Assembly: GCF_032842345.1 (NCBI RefSeq)
Contig: NZ_WBKO01000001.1
Location: 1,612,001 to 1,676,000 of the forward strand
Origin: Methanoculleus caldifontis
GTDB lineage: Archaea > Halobacteriota > Methanomicrobia > Methanomicrobiales > Methanoculleaceae
Length of the DNA: 64,000 nt
Direction: 5' to 3'
The position numbers and the translations under genes were made by a program. The notes under the pieces are model-generated. The model did not search any database. It worked only from the letters and a program-made list of their open reading frames with translations, and had not been told where the DNA came from. Shown here one piece after another: positions 8,674 to 16,278 of the stretch (position 1 is the first letter of the stretch; each line of letters starts with the position of its first letter).

Positions 8674-9762
8674 CTACAATTTTTGCAGTTCCTTCGCGAA
8701 CGCCCGCAGGTCCTCTGCGTAGAGTTCCGGCTCTTCCCAGGCCGCGAAGTGCCCGCCGCGGGCCAGATCGGTGAAGCGCACGAGGTTCACCCTCCGCTCC
8801 GCCCACTCGCGGGGCAGCGGGGCGTCGAGGGGCGGGTGGGCGACGGCCGCCGGGACGGGGGTGCGCCGCCAGGGGCCGGTGGGCGCGTGGGTGTCGAGGT
8901 AATACCGGCGGACGGAGGAGGCGATCGTCTCCGTGACCCAGTAGATCGTGATGTTCGTGAGCAGGTCGTCGCGGCCGATGCGCGCTTCAACCTCCTCGCC
9001 GGTCGCTCCCGATACCATGAAACTCATGATCCAGGCCGCAAGGCCTGCGGGCGAGTCGGCCAGGCCGTAGGCGAGGCTCTGGGGTTTGGTCGACTGGACC
9101 ATATTGAAGGCGCCTTCGTTCATCCACCACTCCTGGATGTAGTTCGCGAACGCTAGCTCGGGCTCCGTGAGGGCCGAGAAGTCGGTCGACCCGTCCGGGT
9201 AGCCGACGTCGGTCAGGTGGATGCCGAGCAGGGCATCGGGGTGCCGTTCCGCGAGCGACTGAGCGATCAGCGTCCCGGCGTCGCCGCCGGCCGCGATGAA
9301 CTTCGGATACTTGAGGACGTCCGTCATCAGTTCGGCGAAGAGGTCGGCGGCCTCGTCGGTGGTCATGGCCTTCCGGTCGGAGAACCCGTGGCCGGGAATG
9401 GACGGGACGACCACGTCGAAGGAATCGGTCAGGAGCGGGATGACGCGGTGATACCGGTAGAAGGAGTCGGGCCATCCGTGGAGCAGGAGGAGCGGCACCG
9501 GGTCCGGCCCCCTCCCGCGCTCGTGGACGAAGTGGACCCCCGTCCCGCCGATTTCCGCCATGAAGTGAGCAAACCGGTTCAACTCCGCTTCGCGGGCCCG
9601 CCAGTCGTAGGAGTGCTCCCAGTAACGGGCGAGGTCTTTCATATAGGAGAGGGCGGTGCCGTACTCCCACCCGGCGCCGTCGTCGGGCCAGCGGGTATTG
9701 GCGAGCCGCCGGCGCAGGTCGTCGAGGGTCGTCTCCGGAACGGCGATGGTGAAGGGTTGCAT
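8674..9762 (-). CDS. Epoxide hydrolase (alpha/beta hydrolase with EHN domain)
   Basis: A 362-residue enzyme of the microsomal-type epoxide hydrolase family. The N-terminal EHN domain starts at PFTIAVPETTLDDLRRRLANTRWP, and the alpha/beta core shows LLLLHGWPDSFYRY with the oxyanion HGWP motif (about 94-97). AAGGDAGTLIAQ carries the nucleophilic Asp in place of the usual GXSXG serine. A catalytic His is expected in RGGHFAAWEEPELYA near the C-terminus. Such enzymes open epoxides to diols. The gene is common in soil bacteria and rarer in methanogens, so transfer is plausible. It is monocistronic; the physiological substrate is not evident. Confidence 0.88.
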   Translation of the reverse strand: MQPFTIAVPETTLDDLRRRLANTRWPDDGAGWEYGTALSYMKDLARYWEHSYDWRAREAELNRFAHFMAEIGGTGVHFVHERGRGPDPVPLLLLHGWPDSFYRYHRVIPLLTDSFDVVVPSIPGHGFSDRKAMTTDEAADLFAELMTDVLKYPKFIAAGGDAGTLIAQSLAERHPDALLGIHLTDVGYPDGSTDFSALTEPELAFANYIQEWWMNEGAFNMVQSTKPQSLAYGLADSPAGLAAWIMSFMVSGATGEEVEARIGRDDLLTNITIYWVTETIASSVRRYYLDTHAPTGPWRRTPVPAAVAHPPLDAPLPREWAERRVNLVRFTDLARGGHFAAWEEPELYAEDLRAFAKELQKL

Positions 9763-9897
9763 GTTCGGGTTGGCGACCCGCCTCCGGTTATATATTTCGC
9801 GCGGGAAGGCTGCTTCAAGAGACCGGGCGGCAGGGTCAAGCAGAGATCGAACCGGCCGACCTCGGCATTCCGCCGGCGCTCCCGGGCAGTGACCGCC

Positions 9898-10482
9898 TCA
9901 TCGCCGCCGTAGAATGTTCGCGGCCCATCCGGCGAGTGCGCCGAGGACGAGCAGCATGCTGAGCGCGATGAACGTGAACTTGACCGGCGACATCACGGCG
10001 GTGAACGTTGCAACCCCGTAGAGTTCCGCCGGGTATGCGAGGAGCATCGCGATAACCCCGGCGTTCTCGCAGTAGTCGGCGGCGCCTGCAACGAGCGGGA
10101 CGACATTTGACCGCATCCACGGGCTCTCTGCCTGCAGCCAGCGCGAGAGGAGCCAGGATATCGTTACGGCATAAAAGACCGTGTATGCCGCCGGGAAAAC
10201 GAGGTCGAGCGGCACGATGGACGTCAGGTAAAACGCCCGCCCCGCTTCCCCGAGCGCCGCAAGCATCGCGTACGCCTGCTCGGGGGTGTAGGTGAACGCC
10301 ATGTCGAGAATACCTGCACCGCCCGTGATCGCCTCAAGGTGCGCGGTACCGAACGGCCGCCCGTTGATCAGGGCTGCGAGGGTGGCGAAGGCGGTGAACG
10401 ATGCGAGCACCGCCCTTCCCGAGGAGATCTTTCGTATGACAGATGAGATCGTATCGATGACCTGAAGAGGGCAGGTGGTCAC
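9898..10482 (-). CDS. Small multi-pass membrane protein of the redox cluster
   Basis: A 194-residue integral membrane protein with about four hydrophobic helices (near residues 24-42, 85-115, 125-150 and 163-187) and a basic tail (NILRRR). I do not recognise the family. The GTG start at 10482 overlaps the stop of the preceding 4Fe-4S membrane protein frame (GTGA), so the two are probably translationally coupled. The open frame upstream of this start is an arginine-rich shadow of that gene. Context suggests a membrane partner or maturation factor for the neighbouring iron-sulfur protein. Confidence 0.65.
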   Translation of the reverse strand: MTTCPLQVIDTISSVIRKISSGRAVLASFTAFATLAALINGRPFGTAHLEAITGGAGILDMAFTYTPEQAYAMLAALGEAGRAFYLTSIVPLDLVFPAAYTVFYAVTISWLLSRWLQAESPWMRSNVVPLVAGAADYCENAGVIAMLLAYPAELYGVATFTAVMSPVKFTFIALSMLLVLGALAGWAANILRRR

Positions 10483-11248
10483 GGCCCTCTCCCCGTCCAC
10501 GCGTACGTGATGGCCCCCTCCGGGCAGGCGTCCGCGCAAGCAGCGCAGAGGATGCACTCGGCACTCTCCATATCCCCCTCCCGGACCCTGCCGTGGACGT
10601 CGAGGCCCATCGGGCAGGCCCGCGAGCATTTCCCGCAATCGATGCAGCGGCCGGCGTCGGCGGCGAGCTGCAGGGCGGGCCAGCCGACGGCGTTCCTTAT
10701 CTTCCGGCCGACGATCATCAGGGCGGCAATCGGGCAGACGACACGGCAGAAACCGCGACGGCCCATGACGAACGCGACGGCGAAGATCCCGAAGAAGATG
10801 AAGCCCACGATCATCAGGGTCTCGAAGGAGGTGATCGAGAGACCGTTTACCGTGCCGTAAAGGGGATCGATCGCGAGGATACCGCGCCGGCACCGATGAA
10901 GAGGTACGCAATCAGCACAAGCCAGAGCACCGTGACGCCGTACTTGACCAGGGTGCGCCGGCCGTCCTTGACGGTGCGCTTCATGACGGGCGAACAGATC
11001 TCCTGCCATGCTCCCATCGGGCAGAGCCAGCCGCACCAGAGGCGGGAGACGCCGAGCGAGAGGACAGCGAGCGCGGCAAAGAGGAGCAGGCTGCCGGTGG
11101 CGATGCCTTTGGCCGCCCCCATCAGGATGACGATGGGCGAGATGTAGAAGATCGTGGCCGGAATGAGGAGGAAAGAGACGATGAGCAGCGCTTTCCTGAT
11201 TTTCTGGCGCGAGAGTCGCGGTTTCTGTGAAAGAGTGTTCTCTGTCAC
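10479..11248 (-). pseudogene. NapH/NosR-like 4Fe-4S membrane protein, frameshifted
   Basis: Two frames together make one polyferredoxin-type membrane protein. The 5' frame (GTG start 11248 to stop at 10847) has transmembrane helices and the first cysteine motif WCGWLCPMGAW. The 3' frame (readable from about 10890 to the stop at 10479) has further helices, FCRVVCPIAALM, and two ferredoxin clusters: CIDCGKCSRACP and CILCAACADACP. The frames join with a -1 shift at a run of four C (minus strand, about 10862-10865). One extra C there would restore a continuous protein of about 255 residues. The intact family passes electrons across or along the membrane. The break may be a sequencing error, a real mutation, or ribosomal slippage on CCCC; the well-preserved downstream frame argues that it is recent or not real. 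Confidence 0.75.
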
Positions 11249-11282
11249 TTTGATCCGGTTATACTCTGATATTTATTGATGA

Positions 11283-12158
11283 TTACACTTCCCCCGGGCG
11301 CTCACCCCGGGTTCCAGGCAACCGTCTCTGCACGGCCGGAGTATCCGGAGCCGGCACGTTTTGCCCCCGCTGCGCCTCCATATCCGCAACCGTGAGGTCC
11401 GGGTGTCGGTACCGCCCCCGGCCCTCGGTCCCGAGCATCACGTGGAGCTGGATCGCCTCCGTCGGGCAGAAGTGGAGGCAGGCGCAGCAGATCTCGCACT
11501 GCCGGCCCCACGCCGGGCGACCGTCGACGAGGGTGAGGTTGCCCGCCGGGCAGACCTTCGTGCAGGTGCCGCAGCCGGTGCAGGCGTCCGATACGGAGAA
11601 CTTCTCGCCCGCACCGCGGGCGCTCGCTGCGAACGGCCCGCAGGTCAGGGCTCTCACGAGCCGGGAGATGGGTGCGAACCCCGGGGAGACGGCACGGCCG
11701 CTCCCGATCTCCCTCGCGATCTCGCTGAGCCGCTCATCCGCTCTGATAAGGACCTTATCGCGCTCCCTGTTCTCCGGCGGCCGGAAGAGCGGCGGGAAGT
11801 TGGCAGGCATCCTGACCGCAAACGCGGCATCGAGCCCCCGGCCCTGCCGCTCCCGGAGGATCCCGTCGAGCTGGTGAAGTGCCGAGACGCCCATGCCGCC
11901 CATCGTGACGACCGCGAACGTATAGTTCGCCCGCGAAAGGTCGAGTCTTCGTGCGAAGCCGGCGACCATGATCGGCACCCCGAAGTCGTAGACCGGGCAG
12001 ACGATACCGACCCGGTCGGTGTCCGGGATGACGGCGCCCGCGGTATCCGCAAGCGACGCGATTCCGACGACGTCGCAGTCTCCGAGGGATGCGGCGATCT
12101 TCCTTGCAGCGGCAAGGGAGTTGCCGGTCCCGGTGAAGTAGTAGATGACGGTCTTCAT
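11283..12158 (-). CDS. Flavodoxin-ferredoxin fusion (EFR1 family), paralogue 2
   Basis: A 291-residue fusion of an N-terminal flavodoxin-like domain (YYFTGTGNSLAAARKIA, FMN phosphate-binding loop at about 6-12) and a C-terminal 2x[4Fe-4S] ferredoxin (DACTGCGTCTKVCPAGN and QCEICCACLHFCPTEAIQ, about 195-250). Such EFR1-type proteins combine FMN and iron-sulfur centres for intracellular electron transfer. A C-terminal extension of about 40 residues is polar and proline-rich. The ATG at 12158 overlaps the stop of the upstream paralogue by four bases. The two proteins align throughout, so the pair arose by tandem duplication. Confidence 0.85.
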   Translation of the reverse strand: MKTVIYYFTGTGNSLAAARKIAASLGDCDVVGIASLADTAGAVIPDTDRVGIVCPVYDFGVPIMVAGFARRLDLSRANYTFAVVTMGGMGVSALHQLDGILRERQGRGLDAAFAVRMPANFPPLFRPPENRERDKVLIRADERLSEIAREIGSGRAVSPGFAPISRLVRALTCGPFAASARGAGEKFSVSDACTGCGTCTKVCPAGNLTLVDGRPAWGRQCEICCACLHFCPTEAIQLHVMLGTEGRGRYRHPDLTVADMEAQRGQNVPAPDTPAVQRRLPGTRGERPGEV

Positions 12159-12958
12159 GGTTCGTCTCCCCGCTGACCTTTCAGTTCCGCGATGCCGACC
12201 GAGGGGTTCCGGTAGCGCTGCCTCTTCCCGGTGCCTCTCCCTGCCTGGATCGCCTCCGCCGGGCAGAGGTGGATGCACCCGCAGCAGAGCTCGCAGCGGT
12301 GGTTCCAGACAGGTTTTCCGTCGACCATCTCGATGTTGCCGGCCGGGCAGACCGCCGCGCAGGTGCCGCACGAAGTGCACCCTTCGCTCACCGTGAACTT
12401 GCGGTCGTCCCCGTGGACATGGGAGCGGAACCAGGGGTATGTGAGGGCCTTGACGATCCGTACGACCGGCGAGTTCGGGAGTTTCGGCCTCTCACCCTGC
12501 CGGACCCGGCCCGCGATCGCATCGAGTTCCGCCTCCGCCGCATCAAGCAGGCGGTCCCGCTTCTCCCCTGCGGGCGACTCGTACATCAGGATGTAGTTGC
12601 CCGGCATATGCACCGTGAACCCGGCATCGAGCCCCCGGCCCTGCCGGTCGCGGAGGATGCCGTCGAGCTGCCGGAGGGCGGCGGCACCTCCGCCTCCCCC
12701 GTGCGTGACGACCAAGAAGACGTAGTCTGCCGCGGCGAGGTCGAGCCGCTCTGCAAATGATGCCGCCATCGCCGGGAGCCCGGCGAAGTAGACAGGACAG
12801 ACGATCCCGACCCGGCCGGCATCCGGGGTGATAGACCCCACGGTATTCGTAAACGATGCAATCGGGACGACTTCGCAGTCCCCGAGGGCCCCGGCGATCT
12901 TCTTTGCCGCTGCAAGCGAGTTGCCGGTCCCGGTGAAATAGTAGATGACGGTCTTCAT
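12155..12958 (-). CDS. Flavodoxin-ferredoxin fusion (EFR1 family), paralogue 1
   Basis: A 267-residue protein with the same architecture as its downstream neighbour: flavodoxin loop YYFTGTGNSLAAAKKIAG at about 6-23, then a ferredoxin half with EGCTSCGTCAAVCPAGN and RCELCCGCIHLCPAEAIQ. It starts four bases after the stop of the HTH-flavodoxin regulator gene, so the three genes form a tight operon. VTHGGGGGAAALRQLDG differs from VTMGGMGVSALHQLDG in the paralogue, suggesting altered flavin or partner binding. Likely a low-potential electron carrier under redox-responsive control (inference from context). Confidence 0.85.
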   Translation of the reverse strand: MKTVIYYFTGTGNSLAAAKKIAGALGDCEVVPIASFTNTVGSITPDAGRVGIVCPVYFAGLPAMAASFAERLDLAAADYVFLVVTHGGGGGAAALRQLDGILRDRQGRGLDAGFTVHMPGNYILMYESPAGEKRDRLLDAAEAELDAIAGRVRQGERPKLPNSPVVRIVKALTYPWFRSHVHGDDRKFTVSEGCTSCGTCAAVCPAGNIEMVDGKPVWNHRCELCCGCIHLCPAEAIQAGRGTGKRQRYRNPSVGIAELKGQRGDEP

Positions 12959-12962
12959 GGTA

Positions 12963-13859
12963 TCACGTCAATCCGGTTTTCGTGTTCTGTCCGTCCTCAA
13001 CCGGGAGCGGGTATGCTTCGACGATCCGCTCGATGAGGTCGTTCTCCGCCGTCCGGGCCGCCAGGTCCTCCTGTGTCAGGCTGACCGCCGCCGCGACCTC
13101 GACCCCCCGCGAGGCGAGCGCCGAGCGGAGGAGCGGGAGGGTCTCGCCGGGCTGGCCGCAGTTCGTGCAAAAGACCACGGCCCGCTTCCCCTCGCAGCCC
13201 GAGAGCGCCCTGACCGCGGCATTGATGGCCGGCGCGGGTTTCCAGGCCCAGACCGGCGTTCCGATGACGAGCAGGTCGTAGCGTGAGACGTCGATCCGGT
13301 CGGGGAGGATCGGGTCGCAGACTCCCCGGCGGGAGTGCAGGACCCCGGTCGTATACGCCGTGAACGTCGAGTATCCGGTCACTGTCTTCACCTCGACGAG
13401 GTCGCACCCGCAGGCGTTCCGGATCCGCTCCGCGACGCCCCGGGTCACGCCGGTATACGAGTAGAAGACGACGCAGGCATTCAGCGACGTCTTCTGCGCC
13501 GTCTTCCGGACGAGTTCGCGGTCGCACCGGTCCATGACGGCCCCGCACATCAGGTCGAAGTGCTCCCGGAACTTCAGTACCCGGTCGCGGTTGAACGAGA
13601 AATAGACCCGGAACCCCTCCCGCCGCGAGGTCACGAACCCCTCGCTCTTCAGCGTTTTTAAGTGCTGCGAGGCGGCCGGCTGCGAGATGCCGAGTATATC
13701 CGCAAGGTCGGAGACGCCCAGCGTCCCGGTCGTGTCCGTCGCGAGCAGGTGAATGATCCGGAGCCGGTTCGCATCACCGAGGGCCTTGAAGGCCCCGGCC
13801 ATCTCCGGGGCAATCTTACAGAGTCCGGTGCAGGGATCGCACCCGTTGCAGTCGTCCAT
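12963..13859 (-). CDS. ArsR-type HTH regulator fused to a flavodoxin domain
   Basis: A 298-residue two-domain protein. Residues 1-12 are cysteine-rich (CNGCDPCTGLC). Residues about 18-105 form an ArsR-like winged helix, with DLADILGISQPAASQHLKTL as recognition region. Residues about 128-290 are a flavodoxin domain with the phosphate loop FYSYTGVTRGVAERI and later IGTPVWAWKPAPAINAAV and FCTNCGQPG. Fusing a DNA-binding domain to a flavin-binding domain suggests transcription control by flavin redox state or by the N-terminal cysteines (inference). It heads an operon with two flavodoxin-ferredoxin genes and has an inverted repeat at its own promoter. Confidence 0.85.
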   Translation of the reverse strand: MDDCNGCDPCTGLCKIAPEMAGAFKALGDANRLRIIHLLATDTTGTLGVSDLADILGISQPAASQHLKTLKSEGFVTSRREGFRVYFSFNRDRVLKFREHFDLMCGAVMDRCDRELVRKTAQKTSLNACVVFYSYTGVTRGVAERIRNACGCDLVEVKTVTGYSTFTAYTTGVLHSRRGVCDPILPDRIDVSRYDLLVIGTPVWAWKPAPAINAAVRALSGCEGKRAVVFCTNCGQPGETLPLLRSALASRGVEVAAAVSLTQEDLAARTAENDLIERIVEAYPLPVEDGQNTKTGLT

Positions 13860-13868
13860 GTGAACTGC

Positions 13869-13884
13869 ATAAGTGTATGCTTAT
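13869..13884 (-). promoter_or_regulatory. Inverted repeat operator candidate of the HTH-flavodoxin gene
   Basis: ATAAG-N6-CTTAT lies between a TATA box (minus strand, about 13889-13896, AATATATC) and the ATG at 13859. This is where a bound ArsR-type protein would cover the transcription start. The pattern resembles the imperfect palindromes bound by ArsR/SmtB proteins, so autoregulation is the simplest reading. Confidence 0.5.
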
Positions 13885-13954
13885 ACGGATATATTCTTTG
13901 TGGGGCAGACGGAGATCCTGATCTGCAAAACAGACGACGAGAGCAGAGGGCTAG

Positions 13955-13960
13955 AAAAAA
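13955..13960 (-). terminator. Oligo-T terminator after the symporter gene
   Basis: On the minus strand a run of six T follows the symporter stop codon by about 25 bases. Archaeal RNA polymerase terminates at such U-rich tracts, so this probably ends the symporter transcript. Confidence 0.4.
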
Positions 13961-13985
13961 TTGGGATTTCGGGAGTGTTCTGTGG

Positions 13986-15572
13986 TTACTGCCGGCGGGG
14001 GGAGTCCTGGTCGACGAACAGGGTCTCTCCCGGGCTGCTCTTTCGTGAAGGCTGGCCGGGCGACTGGATGAACCAGCCTGTCCGGGTATTGTCGAGTATC
14101 TCCGCGGAGTTCTTCGCGGTCATGAGGCTGACGACGACCATCGCGACGGCCGAGAGGATGAGCGCGTAGAGGCTGAAGTGCACCGGAAGCGATCCTACGA
14201 ACTTGGAGTAGTAGCCGAAGACGCCGGCCGCGACGAGCCCGGTCGCCATGCTCGCAATCGCACCCTGTCCGGTCGCGCCGCGCCAGTAGAGCCCGGCGAG
14301 CAGCGGGACCGCGAACGTCGCGAGCATCACCCCGATGCCCATCCAGATCAGCCAGGCGAGCATCGCCGGCGGGTTGATGGCGAGGAGGAGCGTACCGCCG
14401 GCACCGAGGACGATGGCGACCTTCGAGACGAGGAGCACCTCTTTGTCTGATGCCGAGGGGCGGAGAATGTTCTTGTAGACGTCCCACGCAAACGAGGTCC
14501 CAACGGTGAGCATGAGCCGGTCGGTCGTCGACATCACCGCTGCAAGGACGATCACCGCAAAGAACGCCCAGAACGCCACGCTCGGCATCGCGTGCTCGAC
14601 ACCGACGATGAAGGAGTAGTCCTGCGCGTTCACGGCCTGCGGGAGCACCAGCGTCCCCTCCTCGACGAGCGACCGGACGGCGAACCCGCTGAACTTGACG
14701 AAGAACATCACGACCGCGTAGATGCCGAACGCGATGAGCGGCGCCCACTTGAAGAACCGGGCTTCCTTTGCGGCGAGGACGTTATTGATGACGTGCGGGG
14801 CGCAGGCGAGCCCGACCATCAGGAGGATCCCGAACGAGACCAGGAACTCCGGCGTCGCGTAGGCGTAGGGGGCGTAGGCCGGGCTCGGGAACCAGGGCTC
14901 GACGAAGTTCGGGTCGACCCCGGCAAGGACGGTATTGATATGCTCAAGCCCGCCGGCGCTCATGATGACGGCCGGCGCCATCAGGAGGACGCCGAGGATC
15001 AGGATCCCGCCCTGGAAGAGGGTCGTCCAGGATACGGCGTAGAGTCCCCCGACGACCGTGTAGGCGGTGATGATGACCCCGGAGATGAGCAGCGCCTCCC
15101 AGTGGGGGATCTCAAAGAGCCAGACGAGGACGATGCTGATTGCGGCGTACTGCCCGACAAGGTAGATCAGCGAGACGACGATGCCCGCGATGGCGGAGAG
15201 GCCTCTGAGCGCCCGCGGACTCTCGAACCGTTCTGCAAGGTAGTCCTGGACGGTCAGGTAGCCCCGCGTCTTCCCGATGGCGTTCAGTTTCACCCCGAAG
15301 AAGATGATGCAGAACGCGGCCGCGAGCGGGACGAAGATCTGCTCCCAGATGCCCGGCCAGCCCGATGCGTACCCGAAACCGCTGACGCCGAGCAGCGTCA
15401 TCCCGCTGCAGATCGAGCAGACGATCAGGATCGTGAAGACCCAGAAGCCGAGCGACCTCCCGGCGAGGATGTAATCCTCGGTACTGTGGATCTTCTTCGA
15501 TGCCCAGCTCCCTATGCCGACGAGCACGACAAAGTAGAGCACGATCAGGGCGAGCGTCAGTGCGTCCGCCAT
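13986..15572 (-). CDS. Sodium/solute symporter (SSS family)
   Basis: A 528-residue membrane protein with about 13 hydrophobic helices and a polar, serine/proline-rich C-terminal tail. It belongs to the sodium:solute symporter family. GRSLGFWVFTILIVCSICSG (about 40-59) and TVQDYLAERFESPRALRGLSA are typical, and a conserved glycine-rich segment (ITAYTVVGGLYAVSWTTLFQG) is present. Solutes in the family range from proline and pantothenate to acetate and other monocarboxylates; none can be chosen from sequence alone. The ATG at 15572 has a good GGAGGTC site seven bases upstream. That site lies inside the end of the 35-residue companion gene, and the start overlaps its stop by one base (TAATG). Confidence 0.88.
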   Translation of the reverse strand: MADALTLALIVLYFVVLVGIGSWASKKIHSTEDYILAGRSLGFWVFTILIVCSICSGMTLLGVSGFGYASGWPGIWEQIFVPLAAAFCIIFFGVKLNAIGKTRGYLTVQDYLAERFESPRALRGLSAIAGIVVSLIYLVGQYAAISIVLVWLFEIPHWEALLISGVIITAYTVVGGLYAVSWTTLFQGGILILGVLLMAPAVIMSAGGLEHINTVLAGVDPNFVEPWFPSPAYAPYAYATPEFLVSFGILLMVGLACAPHVINNVLAAKEARFFKWAPLIAFGIYAVVMFFVKFSGFAVRSLVEEGTLVLPQAVNAQDYSFIVGVEHAMPSVAFWAFFAVIVLAAVMSTTDRLMLTVGTSFAWDVYKNILRPSASDKEVLLVSKVAIVLGAGGTLLLAINPPAMLAWLIWMGIGVMLATFAVPLLAGLYWRGATGQGAIASMATGLVAAGVFGYYSKFVGSLPVHFSLYALILSAVAMVVVSLMTAKNSAEILDNTRTGWFIQSPGQPSRKSSPGETLFVDQDSPRRQ

Positions 15573-15679
15573 TATGAGACCTCCTTGAATCGGAGCCCCC
15601 AGAGGGCGAGCAGGACGAAGGCCAGGGCGACCGCCCCGGTCACGATCACTCCCGTATGGAAAGGTAGCGCGAAGAACAT
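15572..15679 (-). CDS. Symporter small accessory protein
   Basis: A 35-residue single-helix protein translated as MFFALPFHTGVIVTGAVALA and onward to LRFKEVS. The hydrophobic span is about residues 9-28, and the C-terminus is charged. Its stop codon overlaps the symporter ATG by one base, so the two are almost certainly cotranslated. Small one-helix proteins in this position are known beside archaeal and bacterial sodium/solute symporters and are annotated as symporter small accessory proteins. It probably stabilises or modulates the transporter. Confidence 0.75.
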   Translation of the reverse strand: MFFALPFHTGVIVTGAVALAFVLLALWGLRFKEVS

Positions 15680-15702
15680 GCCTGTCACTATGTGGCATGC
15701 TA

Positions 15703-15710
15703 ACATATAA
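15703..15710 (-). promoter_or_regulatory. TATA box of the symporter operon
   Basis: TTATATGT on the minus strand, 24-31 bases before the ATG of the 35-residue accessory protein. This spacing predicts a transcription start at or within a few bases of the start codon, so the mRNA is probably leaderless. Confidence 0.5.
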
Positions 15711-15774
15711 CACGATCGATCGGGATGGGGAGCCCTCCCCGATGAAAGGCCCGGCCGACCGGATCAAAAGAAAG

Positions 15775-16278
15775 TTATTTTGAGCTCTTCACGGTCTTTG
15801 CCCCGCGAAGGAGAGCGATCTTACCCGTGCGAACGAGCTCTTTGATGCCGTACTGGCGCAGGAGCTTCTCCAGCGCATCGATCTTCCCTGTATCCCCGGC
15901 CACCTGGAGGACCAGGGTCTTCGATCCGACGTCCACGACCTGGGCCCGGAAGATCTCGGCGATCTGCAGGATCTCGGCGCGGGAGGTGCCCGACTCGGCG
16001 GCCACTTTGATGAGGGCGAGTTCCCGCTCCACGCTCTCCCGCTCCGTCAGGTCCGAGACCTTGATGACGTCGATGAGCTTGTTGGTCTGCTTCGTCACCT
16101 GCTCGACCACGCCGTCGTCGCCGTTCACGACGATCGTGATCCGGCTCATGTTCGGCTCCTCGCAGGGCCCGACGGCGAGGCTCTCGATGTTGAACCCCCG
16201 CCGCGAGAACATCCCGGCGACCCGGCTCAGGACGCCTGCCCGGTTCTCGACGAGAACGCTCAGGGTGTGCGACTTCAT
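15775..16278 (-). CDS. ilvN: Acetolactate synthase small (regulatory) subunit
   Basis: A 167-residue regulatory subunit of acetohydroxyacid synthase. The N-terminal ACT domain begins [31 protein letters not shown] (in pieces across 3-33), the canonical IlvN/IlvH start that binds valine for feedback inhibition. The C-terminal ACT-like half includes [23 protein letters not shown]. Length matches the family. The ATG at 16278 overlaps the ilvB stop by four bases, fitting the large/small subunit pairing. It is the last gene of the leuA-ilvB-ilvN operon. Confidence 0.94.
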   Translation of the reverse strand: MKSHTLSVLVENRAGVLSRVAGMFSRRGFNIESLAVGPCEEPNMSRITIVVNGDDGVVEQVTKQTNKLIDVIKVSDLTERESVERELALIKVAAESGTSRAEILQIAEIFRAQVVDVGSKTLVLQVAGDTGKIDALEKLLRQYGIKELVRTGKIALLRGAKTVKSSK

